A DNA stretch of 64,000 nt from Daphnia carinata (taxonomy: Eukaryota > Arthropoda > Branchiopoda > Diplostraca > Daphniidae). The stretch spans positions 7,004,971-7,068,970 of the forward strand of contig NC_081333.1 of the NCBI RefSeq assembly GCF_022539665.2, written 5' to 3'. Below are positions 35,684 through 46,697 of the stretch, piece after piece. Within the stretch, counting starts at the first letter, position 1; each line of letters begins with the position of its first letter. The notes under the pieces were generated by a model. The model searched no databases. It was not told the DNA's origin and saw nothing but the letters and a program-made list of their open reading frames with translations. Position numbers and translations under genes: made by a program.

Positions 35684-38600
35684 ATGGAGAATTCGGCAAT
35701 GGCATCTGACCCAGGTATGTGAAATGTTTTCATCCGCAATATGTAACTTTACCGGGTGATGCTAGTTTATAAGTCATTTTTCAAATCATTTAATTTTAGC
35801 AATTGCTCTTCGATCATAGCCTCAACATCTATTTTGTCCAGTTCTTTCTGGATGATAAGTGTGACAGGCTTTTCCATTGTTCTCAGGACAACACTTCTGA
35901 AACCATTGAGTAAAAAGTTGACAGCAAATTCAATGAGGTAGTCCACTGAGCCCGTACCAGTCGATTGGGCCTGTAAAGAGAACATCTGTTAGTCTTAACT
36001 TACGAAAAAGTTAGTTGTTACCTCACCTGAATGTTTCCAAGGTTAACTTGCAAGACTTCCAACTTTGGTTTCTTTTGAACATTGACTGGTTGACTCAAAC
36101 CCATTTTGACTTCGAGATGGTCAATCTGAAGACTTATTTTACCTTTCGGAGCAAAAACTTTAAAATCTAGCTGCCAATTGAAATGTCCTTTGAGGCGTTG
36201 GGTGGCTGCTTGGGCACCAACCACGAGGGATCCATTCTCATAGTTGAACGTTACATCTCCAGTTCTAAACAGGCAAAATTGCTCTAATAACAGTACAACA
36301 CTTCGTCGGGATTCAAGAAGTTTCCATACCTGTGTATAGTTGAAAGCCCATGCAAAGTTCCGTTGAAGATTTTAACAACCACTCCCGTTCCCAGCATATT
36401 AGTGTATTCTGGAATAGAAAACGGATCCATCCCACCGTCTTGAATTTGTGTACGTCCTATAGCGATTGCCATGTCCAAAGGTGTCACAGAATCCGGTAGT
36501 ATTTGATCAAGTTTTTTCATCTGGGCATTGACTGTGGTCTGAACTTGATCGTTGATTTGGTTCAAAATAACGGGTTTGATGGAGTCGAAGATGAAAGTGC
36601 CAACCGAGTTGATGATTCCCTATAATAGTTTCAATTTAAATTATGCGTTTTCCCCTTCTTATTAATGTGCGCTGTATAAAAAAAAAAATAGCATGACTTA
36701 GTTTACCTGGAACAGGCTGCCGAAAAATCCCAAATTATCAAACTTCATAGTGATGTCTTTGAAGCCAACATCAAAGGTGATGTTGGTTGCTTGCATCAAA
36801 CCTTCAGAGTCGACCACTAACCCTGCAAATCCCTGGGCTTGGACGCTAATCAGAGTGACGTTAAAGTCACCGGACGAGGTACTAAACCAGGAACTCATGC
36901 GATAACGACCAACTACTTGGAGACTATCAAAAGTCATTCCAATCCATACCTATAGGGACAAAGGCGATTAATCTCCCAGAATATCTGAACGTAAATAAGT
37001 TTTCATCTTACTTTTAAATCTTGTAGGTCGGTTCTAACATAATTGATTCGAAATTGGGAAAGCTGATGGAGTTCAGCTTCAGAAAATTTGATTTTAGCCG
37101 CTGGAAATTCACCTTCGAAATCCGGAATGGGCATCGGGTCTGGGATGGGTGCTCCCGGTATGCCAAGTGGGTCATCTTGTTTGAAATGCTCCAACAACTG
37201 ACGAATCCGTGCATCCAGAGCCAATTCTGTCTTGGTCCTTTAACAATCATCAAATGCGCATTTGGATTTGCTTCTGATACGCTTTATTTAAACTTGAGAT
37301 TACTGATGTTTCACTTACACTTCGGGGAGGTCGGGAATCTCTGTCGGAGGTGCTATTCCTTGGGGAGCATCAGGTCCAATATCTTCCGGATCTCCTGGCT
37401 CGATTTCGGTAGCTATGGAAACAGAAATTCCAAATTCAACTGTGAATCAGACATAATTTTGACAAGCTTGATCACACTGACCCGAAGAGGCGCAGAGAAA
37501 AACTAGAAAGAAAAAATTCAGCCACTTCATGATGCCCAACAAAGTTCAACTGACGATAGTCATCGGTCTGGACCGAAAAGAGTCTCGAGGGGTTTTATTT
37601 TTATCTACGTCGATGCGATGTTGACTTGACAATTTCCAGATGTGCTCTAATGGCAGACCGGTGTTGAATTTCACGTTTCCCCGGAGGCTGTCCGCACAGT
37701 CAATCGCATCTGTGTCTTGTACGATAATTATATCCTGTATTTTAACTGTTACTATTTTTTTTTCTTTTTTTAACAACTTTAGATGGAATTCGCGTTTCGG
37801 CCGACCAGATGGACGAGAAGCGACAGGAGAAGATCGCTTACGAATACCTTTGCCATTTAGAAGAAACGAAAACGTGGATTGAGATGTGCATTAGAGAACC
37901 ATTACCGCAGTCTATTGAACTGGAAGAATCCTTGCGCAACGGCGTTTTTTTAGCCAAACTGGCCCATCGGTTTCAACCGCAGTCGGTACCACTGAAAAAA
38001 ATCTATGACATAGACCAAACCCGCTACAGAGAGGCTGGTCTGACTTTCCGCCACACAGATAATATCAATCACTGGTTGAGTGCCATGTCCACTTTGGGAT
38101 TGCCAGCCATTTTTCTACCTGAGACAACGGTTCATCAATTTCTTTTTATTGCATATATCATCTGTATGTACTAATTAGTTCTTTTTCCTTTAAAATAGGA
38201 TCTCTATGACCGCAAAAATATGCCACGCGTCATTTACAGTATACACGCTCTTAGTCTTTACCTCTACCGACTGGGAAAAGCGCCACCAATGCCCAGCTTG
38301 TACGGAAAAGCTCAGTTCTCGGATGAAGCCGTCAAGTTGATGAGCTTGGAGCTGAAACGCTACGGTTTCCCTTTGCCTCAGTTTGGTAAAATTGGAGGTA
38401 TTTTAGCTGGTGAGTTACCCGTCGACGCTGCGGAGCACCACGCTGCCATCATTGCCATTAACAAAGCGACAGAAGAGGGTCATTGCGATTTAATGATTCA
38501 AGCCATGGTACATCCAGCTGCCCAACTGCGTGACATAGACCCAAGTCTGGCTGATCTATACTTGCAGTCGCTTATTGATGCGCTGGATGAGAAAAAACAA

Positions 38601-41600
38601 TCATCTCGTGAACGGAGCGTCAACAGCGATTTCACGGCCGACGTCTATGACGAATTGCTGACTGGATCGGAAATTCAATATCAAATCGATTCCGTCAACG
38701 AGTTTTCAGCATTAGAAAAAATCGCAATGTCGGTCGAGAGTCGAGACGTGGCTCGCATGATGACCGCTTTAGCCCACCCGATCCTCGGCATTAAGCGACT
38801 CAACCCTGATTATTGTTCCGCATATTTGGAAGCCTTGCACTCTGCCATCTGTGGTGACAAGGGCGTTGAACTTTGTGACGTGCAAGCCTTGGTTAATCAG
38901 GTCAACCACGAAAAAGAATCTGTAATGGAACGTCAGCGCTACGTCAATGCCATCAATATATCACTTGAAGGTTCTGACCCGAATCGCACGCTTCAAATTT
39001 TACGTCAACTGCTGGATACAGAACCCATGTCCGAGCTGGTGGTGCTCGAATTTGCCGCCGCACTTTACCACGAAGAGATGAACCACTTTCGAGCAATCAC
39101 TGAAGAAGATCTCAGCTTTGAAATGATTTGCGGCGCTATCCGCACATTAACGCAAGTCGCTCAGGTCACGCAAGCTGTGGATGGCCGTAACGTGACGGAA
39201 CTACTCTTCGTTTTAGAGGAACCGATGCTCAGCTTTGACGGTATCAATACGAGCTTGACCGAATCCTACATGGCAGCCTTGACGGAAATGCGCCGTGATA
39301 AGATCCGTCAAGGAGAATTTTGCACTGTGCTAACTCACAATGAGGTTCAGTGCTGCATTATTCGAGTGAACGAAGATATCGATCGCAAAGACATTGTCCA
39401 GGTGATTCAACGCGCTGTAGACAGTGGAGACGCAATTCAGCTAGCCGTCCTTTTGGGTTCCACTGGTCTAGTGGACCAAGATCCCGTAGAAGAACAAGCT
39501 CCTCTGTACTTGCGGCTTCTAAAGACACTTATTGAAGCCAAAAGACGAAGCCATAATTCTGATGCCTCATTATCGATGACGGATATCGAAGAAATGTTGC
39601 GCAGGTCTCGCGAATTAGCTACCGAGGCCGAAGAAGTTTGCTTGGTCGTGACAGGCCTCAATAACTTGCGAGATCCAGCCGGATTCGTCGAGACGTTCAG
39701 CTCTCCTTACATCAATCTTCCAGATTTGAGTCGTGCTCAATTCCAGGCTTGTACGAAACTACTAGGTTCACGAATTCGGGGCATCCGTATGGAACAGTTA
39801 CCGCCATCGAAAGCCTGGGTGATGCATCGATTGGAACAGGGGATTCCCGTTTACCTCAACGTCAAGACACAACAGATAAGTTGGGAAAAACCTCGGGATT
39901 ACACCGAGTCTGGTTTAATTGGGCTTCGTGAATTCGAGGATCTGGTCGTGTCGGTTGTCAAAGACGATGATATTGAGGCGCTAATCATCAGACTGCAAGC
40001 TTGTGCTAGAGGATATCTCGTCCGGGAAAGGATTGCATTCCGTCTACATCACTTTCATAACAACGTCAGCGCGGTTATCAAAATCCAGGTTCTATATTTT
40101 AAAACAAATATTATCAATAACGATATAAACAATTTAATTATGTACAGACTTGGTGGCGCACTGTAATTCAGCGCCAACGGTACCTACAGTGGCAACAACG
40201 TCAACGAGAAGAGCGACAAAAACAACCTCAACGTCGAGACCTGAAATTCTTTTCGCAGTTTTTAGATGACATTGTGTTGATTCAAGCGTGTTGGAGACGT
40301 TGGTTGGCACTACGGGCTTATCGAGCCATCAAGCGTGGGGACATGCCTCTTTGTACGTTGCGTCGTTTCCTCCACCTGCTCGATATCGGACAGGTAATTC
40401 GTTGAATTAAGTAATCCGATATGGAGCCCAAATAATTGTCTTTTTCTAATATTGGCAGCGCGATTATGATGAAGAGATGCAAGTTCAACTGCTCAAGAGT
40501 GACGTCGTCCAGACCATTCGTCGTAATAAGCAGCTTGAAAAAGATCTGAACACAATGGATATTAAAATTGGCTTACTGGTTAAGAATCAAATTGCCCTCC
40601 AAGAGGTGGTAGCACATGGTCATAAGCTACGTAAGTTCATTATATTCAAACTAGAAAAATCCAACAGAATAATTTATCTGGTTCATTTTTTATTGTTTGT
40701 TTGTTCGTTAACATTATTTATTTTTTAATACCATAGGTAAACATGTGAATAAGGCAGCTGAACAACAGGAACGCAGCTTAGATAACCACCATTTCACTCG
40801 ACCGGGCATCGAATTACTCTCTTTGACCAAAACAGGCCGTCATAAGCTAGAGGCCTACCAGCATCTATTTTACCTCCTGCAGACAGAACCACGTTACCTG
40901 TCCAAGCTACTATTCCTGCAGCCGCAAAAGATGCCCGAAACCATGATTTTGTCGCTCTACAACTATGGCTCCAACTTGCGAGAAGAATACTTGCTTCTAA
41001 AATTGTTTAGATGCGCGCTAGAAGAAGAAGTCCGGCACAAAGTCGACAACCTCAGTGACATATCCACTGGCAATCCTCTCGTGATCAAACTGATTCTGCA
41101 GCTAAGCCGACAGGGTCACCGCGTCGGACAGCTTCGAGAATTGCTCGGACCTATCGTTGAAAGAATCCTGAAGGAAAACATTTTTATTAACCTCAGTCCG
41201 GTGGAAATCTACAAGTTGTGGATTAACCAACTTGAAAGTGCCTCCGGAGAGCCTTGTGGTCTGCCTTATGAAATTAGCGCCGAAGATGCCCTTAAACAAC
41301 CCGAAGTTCAACGCCGTCTGAAAACCAATATTGAATTCCTTAAGGCCGCTACGTCCCTTTTTCTTGAACAGATTACCTATTCTATACGCAATATCCCATA
41401 TGGCATGCTTTACGTAGCTAAAGTTTTGGCCAGGGCATTACGTAACAAGTTCCCTTTGGTTCCTGAAAAGGACGTTTTAAAAGTTATCGGTAAGAGATTT
41501 ATTACAGCATCTTCCCAGAAAGAAATTAACTCCTTATCTTGCAGGCAATCTGGTGTATTATCGATACATTAATCCGACCATCGTATCACCGGATGCGTTC

Positions 41601-43153
41601 GACATCATTTCCGTATCACCCACGCAAGTTTTGACTACTGACCAACGACGCAATTTGGGAAATGTTAGTTTTTAATTAAATTATATAATTATTTTTTTTT
41701 TCACGGTATTTTATTTTCTTCTGCTTAATTTACTAGATTGCAAAAATGTTGCAATTTGCTGCCTCAAAGAAAGGTTTCGCTGAAGAGTCGCCTCATTTGA
41801 TGTGCCTGAACCCGTTCATAATCGAGTGCCACGAGAAATTCAAAGCATTTTTTAAGGGCTGCATTCAAGTGGAGGAGCCTGAAATTGAATTTGGCATGGA
41901 TCAGTATAGCGAGGCCACGTTGATTACCAAACCAACTGTCTGCATGTCACTTCAAGAAGTAGCAAATATCCACCAGTGCTTGGTAGAGTATGAAGATGTT
42001 TTGGCCCCACAACCCGAAGATCCCCTTCATCAGATTCTGGACGATTTTGGAAGCGGTGACCAACGCAACCATCCTTCCATTCAATATCTCTTGGCTGGCG
42101 AAAGCAAAGAAAACGTTGGGACTTTTCAGGATTTGAACGAAGTAGCCAAAACAGAAATCTTCCTGACGCTCACCAACAAGTTTGAAATGTCCATTTCGCC
42201 TCAAGAAGAAAAAAACCAAAAGCTCTTTGTGGCCACGAAGCAAATGCTCGTCTCCATTTTGCGTTGCTGCCATGGCGACAGCCTTAAAGAGATTATCATC
42301 CGACCAGCATCTATAGAGGAACAAGCCGTTTACACGCAGTTCTGTCGTCAACAAATGCAATCTGAACAAAACAGTTCTCGCTTTGTTTCTCGAGTTGTTT
42401 CCAATACGGATACAACCGAAACTGTTTTGAATTCGCTCAAGATGAGGGTTTCGAGAAACCTGCGCAAACTGGAACAAGTCGGGCTGGTCGCCAGTTCAGA
42501 TAATTATGCTGTGCTGGTAGCTGCCTTAGCGCGAGATGTTGTTACTTTGCGAACGCACCGACGCGCTCGATCCCAAGAACTTGATCGTCTCTTGTCAACT
42601 AAAAGGCTACTAGACGAGAAGACTAAATTCCACGAAGAGCAGGTAAATTCTTACCAAGAGTATCTGGAAACCTGTCTCAAGAATTTGACGCTGGGTAAAA
42701 ATCAGAAACGGATCCTCCAGCACCGAGCTGAAGGCAACCATCTCCAGCTAGCCAACGCTCTGAAATCTCGAACGATGTTGCATTATTCGGCCACCAAACT
42801 TCATCAGAAGGGCATCTTGATCGACATTGAAGGGTTGCCCCATGCCCACTTCAAATCAACGTTCTTTGATATTTGCCCGGCCATCGAATCGGGCGTGTTT
42901 GACGTCACGGCCAAGTTTATGGGCGTCAGCGTTGAGAAAGTTCAACTCAACATTCAGGTATCAAATTTCGTTCAACTCAGCCAGACAACTTAATACAATT
43001 TTGTTTTTCCGGTGTTTCTCGCAGGATTTGCTTCAAATGCAGTTCGAGGGTGTCACCGTTCTAAACATTTTTAAAAAGGCAAAAATTAATGTTAACCTCT
43101 TAATTTTCTTATTAAATTCGAAATTTTACGGCAAGACGTTGAAGAAGAAGTGA
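35684..43153 (+). CDS. IQGAP1: IQGAP-family Rac/Cdc42 effector scaffold
   Basis: Exons: 35684..35714, 37783..38129, 38199..40088, 40148..40393, 40459..40630, 40737..41489, 41545..41663, 41737..42957, 43025..43153; 1635 aa. IQGAPs link Cdc42/Rac1, calmodulin and actin at the cell cortex. Order: CH domain (about 27-150; YEYLCHLEETKTW, LRNGVFLAKL, RHTDNINHWL); IQGAP coiled repeats; WW domain (about 665-695; GIPVYLNVKTQQISWEKP); three IQ motifs (about 722-825; IIRLQACARGYLVRE, IKIQTWWRTVIQRQ, LIQACWRRWLALR); RasGAP-related domain (about 930-1240; LYNYGSNLREEYLLLKLF, VYYRYINPTIVSPDAF); RasGAP C-terminal domain, ending LLIFLLNSKFYGK. The GAP core lacks the catalytic arginine finger, as is usual for IQGAPs, so it should bind but not stimulate GTPases. 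Vertebrate IQGAP1 has four IQ motifs; I see three. The first exon encodes only MENSAMASDP. The 2-kb first coding intron contains an antisense gene. Confidence 0.93.
35767..37530 (-). CDS. Secreted JHBP / mite group-7-allergen-fold lipid-binding protein
   Basis: Seven exons on the minus strand: 37530..37482, 37412..37319, 37237..37012, 36949..36707, 36619..36330, 36264..36027, 35970..35767; 447 aa. The N-terminus is a signal peptide (MKWLNFFFLVFLCASS). A linker rich in Pro and acidic residues follows (residues about 17-60, TEIEPGDPEDIGPDAP). After it come two half-domains of the BPI-like beta-alpha fold. Typical features are the amphipathic YVRTDLQDLKVWIG strand, GDFNVTLISVQAQG, GLVVDSEGLMQATNI, and the final VNFLLNGFRSVVLRTMEKP helix. 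Family members are extracellular carriers of small hydrophobic ligands such as juvenoids and lipids; the ligand here is unknown. The whole gene lies within IQGAP intron 1 on the opposite strand. The fold assignment is by pattern only, so the family name is less certain than the gene model. Confidence 0.82.
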
Positions 43154-43900
43154 ATTTGCGCAACTAAAACTGTATATTCTAATAATGTAACACCATTCCA
43201 ATTGATCTTTCTATTTGCCTGGCGGCGAGTAGTTATGCCCACCCTGTTGTTGCTTACGCTTAGTTTCTCGAAAATTTTGCCGGTATGGATTATCTAATAG
43301 TCCGGTGATTGTAATTTTGCTTCGTCATGTCCCTTCCTCCGCCGCCAGCCTTCTATTATATACTATTACACTACAGATGCCATCAGGGAGCCATGGTTGT
43401 TTTTCCTCTCCTTTTGTACTATTTTTGCCGCGTTACGTAATTTTTTAACCATAATCATTGTGATTAATAGTTATCTTGACACGCCTTCCCAAGTTCAAAC
43501 GTGATAGCAGTTTACTGCTTTGTTTTCCTTTGGAAAGTCGCGCGCGTCATCAGCGTGATCAAGTTCCCTTGAACTTGAGTCGACCTTTTACAAGGATGAG
43601 ATCTGGTTGGTAGAGAAAACGTTTGGGTGGTATCCCATGAGCGCAAAAAAAAAGAAAGGAAAAAAAATTTAAATTGACTCGGTTTCAACCAGGATGCATC
43701 AGTGAATGCGTATCGCTCAATGCGCTTAGTCGAGGAAAAAAACAATCCTTAGGCCTATCTTATCTCCGAAATTTTAATTTAACTTCTTTATTTTTGCTAT
43801 TGAGATTTCCCCTCCGCCCTCGCATTGTTCTGACTAGATTGGTTTTTTAGCACAATCGGTCAGAGATGTCCACCTGATAGACATGTGTTGATATTTAAAA
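43154..43900. other. Spacer between IQGAP and CYP314A1
   Basis: No gene is seen. It should hold the IQGAP 3' end, where no canonical AATAAA was found close to the stop, and the CYP314A1 promoter, with no clear TATA box. Confidence 0.5.
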
Positions 43901-46274
43901 ATGAGATTTTTAAAGAAATTAAAGCGCGTCACTGTTCTAGTCGCGCAGCACGTCACACGCGTAGTCAAAGTGATTTGGTCATTTCTGGCGACGCAGGAAA
44001 AAGCAGATGACAGAAAATTTCCTTGGAATGAAAATCGACTTAGCGATGGTAAGAGAACAATACACGTAATAAAAATAGTACTTAAAGACTACATAAATTC
44101 AATTTGCATTTGGAAAAACACCCGTTATGTTTAGGGGATATATTGCCAAAGGGCAAACCTTTTTCCGAAATTCCTGGTCCATTACCCTTACCTTTTTTTG
44201 GAAGTCAATGGCTTTATTCTTGGATTGGCCCCTACTTTCTTGATAAATTACATTTAGCAAATGAAGGCAAGTACATGTGATCATAGGCAATTATATTTCC
44301 CTGTGATCTAAGACATCTGTGTTTCTTTTTGTTTTTCTTTTCCAAATAGATAAATATTTCAAATATGGTCCTATCGTAAAAGAGCACTACCTTTGGAACT
44401 TCCCCATCGTACATCTGTATGACAAAAATGATATTGAAACTGTTTTAAAGTATTCTAGTAAATATCCCATAAGACCTGGGCTGGAAGCTCAAATCTTTTA
44501 CAGGAACTCTCGTCCAGATAGATACAAAAGTGAGTGGAAAATCAGGTTTAATTTAGAGAATCCCATTTAATGATTTATGATATCTTCTTTGATTGTAGGT
44601 GTTGGATTAGTCAACGTGTAAGTATTTTATGTAACATCATAGCATATGCTGAATCGTAATTGCTCTAGTTTATTTGCCTGATGAGTAGTATTAGATGGAG
44701 AGTGATAATGTTCAACTTAACTTATATATATAATTGGAATTCCCCTGAATAAGCTGTTAATGAGGTATTTCATTTTGGGATTCAGTCAAGGATTGGAATG
44801 GCATCACTTAAGAAGCAAACTAACAACTCAGCTAGCCAGCACTGCCCTTGGTGATCATACTGTAAAGCAACTATCAATTATATCAGAAGAACTGATAGAA
44901 AAAATTCGTGACGAACGAGATGCCAAAAATATTATAGAGGAATTCGAAAAATATATCTACAGCTATGGCCTAGAGGGTAATGAGCGCAAATGCGCAACAA
45001 ATAGCAACTTATTCCTAATTTAATTTTGTGACATACAATATTTTCTCCCTATAGTTATTTTTGCCATTCTCTTGGGTCGGCGTCTGGGAGCTTTAAATAA
45101 GAGTTCAATCCCACCTATTGCTGAACGTTTAATGTTTGCAACAGAAAATCTTTTTGAAGTGTCTCATGAAACTATGTATGGACTCCCTTGGTGGAAATAT
45201 TTTCCTACCAAGTCTTATAGAAAGCTAGCAGAATGTGAGGACATCATATACGAGTAAACCCAAATAGCCATACTACCTCAGTTATTTCGAATTCCTCACA
45301 TCTTTATTTTATATGAACAGCGTATTTTCAGATCTGGTTAAAGAAGCCCTAATTAATGACGAAACCACTGATACCCAGTCACCCGTTCTGAATCAGATTT
45401 TGACTGCTGAAGGCGTTGACACCCGTGATAAAATCGTCTCGCTTATAGACCTAGTGGCAGCCGGTATTGAAACGGTTTGTACAATGGCTTACGTGCTAGA
45501 ATCGAAAGATAACTAATCGTTTCTTTTTCCCCATTTATCTAGACTGGCAATGCCACCTTGTTTCTTTTACACAATATCCTAAACAATCCTGAGGTAAAGG
45601 TGCGCGTGTACGAAGAACTGGACCGAGTCCTTCCTTCTCCAGAAGACACAATAACTCCGCAGCTTCTCGTAGAGTTAAAGTACCTTAGGGCATGCATCAT
45701 AGAAAGTCTTAGGTAACAATAAAATGGTAATTGGTGTTTTCCGTTTAATTTCATTTTGGAAGTCTAGAATGACACCGGTGGCTCCAAACGTGGCACGCAT
45801 ATTAGAAAAACCATTTACTTTTCAAGGCTATCACGTTCCTGCAGGAGTAAGTTTCTGAACAGCCATTCAAAAATAAGTCCACTTAGTATTCTATTGTAAT
45901 TTCTATAGACGTTGGTGGTTTGCGAAACTTGGGTGGCTAGCCTTCAGGAAGAAAATTATCTGAACGCAAAAAGTTTCATTCCAGAACGTTGGCTTGATAG
46001 TGACAAACCCAATCGCTACCCTTTTCTTGCAGTCCCATTTGGTGTTGGCCGACGGATGTGTCCAGGAAAACGAATTGCCGAAAACGAAATGTTGATCATC
46101 ACCGCTAAGGTAAAACACGCGTTAAGTAAAGTGCATTCGTCTATTTACCCATCTCTTCTGGCTTAGCTATTACGAGCTTTCGATATAAGCTTCCACGAAC
46201 CTCTAGAGCAAGTTTACAAGTTTCTTATTTCGCCCAAAGGACCGATAAAAGTGATGCTTCGAGAACGGTGTTAA
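43901..46274 (+). CDS. shd: Ecdysone 20-monooxygenase CYP314A1 (shade)
   Basis: Eleven exons: 43901..44048, 44135..44266, 44350..44529, 44599..44617, 44786..44976, 45055..45253, 45321..45474, 45543..45712, 45768..45846, 45909..46109, 46167..46274; 526 aa. CYP314A1 hydroxylates ecdysone at C20 to give 20-hydroxyecdysone, the active moulting hormone. It belongs to the mitochondrial P450 clan. The basic, amphipathic start (MRFLKKLKRVTVLVAQHVTR) fits a targeting sequence. Diagnostic blocks are FSEIPGPLPLPFFG, PIVHLYDKNDIETVLKY, SRPDRYKSVGLVN, the I-helix AAGIETTGN (about 336-344), the K-helix ESLR, PERW, and the heme loop PFGVGRRMCPGKR with Cys at about 475. Exon 4 has only 19 nt, and the intron after exon 2 starts with GC. 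AATAAA is at 46365. The assignment rests on the shade-specific SRPDRY..VG.VN block; a close mitochondrial-clan paralogue is the alternative. Confidence 0.9.
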
Positions 46275-46697
46275 AATTCAAAAATGTTTTTATTTTGTTT
46301 ATAAAATTCATGACTTGGAAATTCTTTAAACATAATACACTGATATTATTACGTTTTGTTTTTGAATAAATCTTCATCCAGAACACGACTTTTAAAAATC
46401 GGCTGTCAAGTGTCAACCCCCGAAAGTGCGACCCAACCTGAAAGTGGTTCCTTCCTTCGCGAATTGGCGATGGCGATTGTTTCCACCAAGTAAATCCACG
46501 TAGTAGCCATATGTGGTCTAAATCCACAATTTACCCGCACCTACGCATATGCGCTAATACTGCTGACGTGTACTTCAGGCCTCAGCTGAAGTCTGTCACT
46601 TGTGCTACGTCAACCTTCGGGTTAATTTCTGCAAATTCGTTAATCGTTTGACAACTTCAGTTAATGAAAGATTAGTCAGCGGTCACATTTCTTTAGA
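46275..46697. other. CYP314A1 3' end and nucleobindin promoter
   Basis: It holds the CYP314A1 polyadenylation signal and, nearer the nucleobindin start, a 10-bp palindrome CGCATATGCG (46544-46553). A TGACGTG motif near 46563 resembles a bZIP/unfolded-protein-response core. That would suit a secretory-pathway protein, but it is only a motif match. Confidence 0.35.
46365..46370 (+). terminator. Polyadenylation signal AATAAA of CYP314A1
   Basis: A canonical hexamer about 90 nt beyond the stop codon. Confidence 0.55.
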
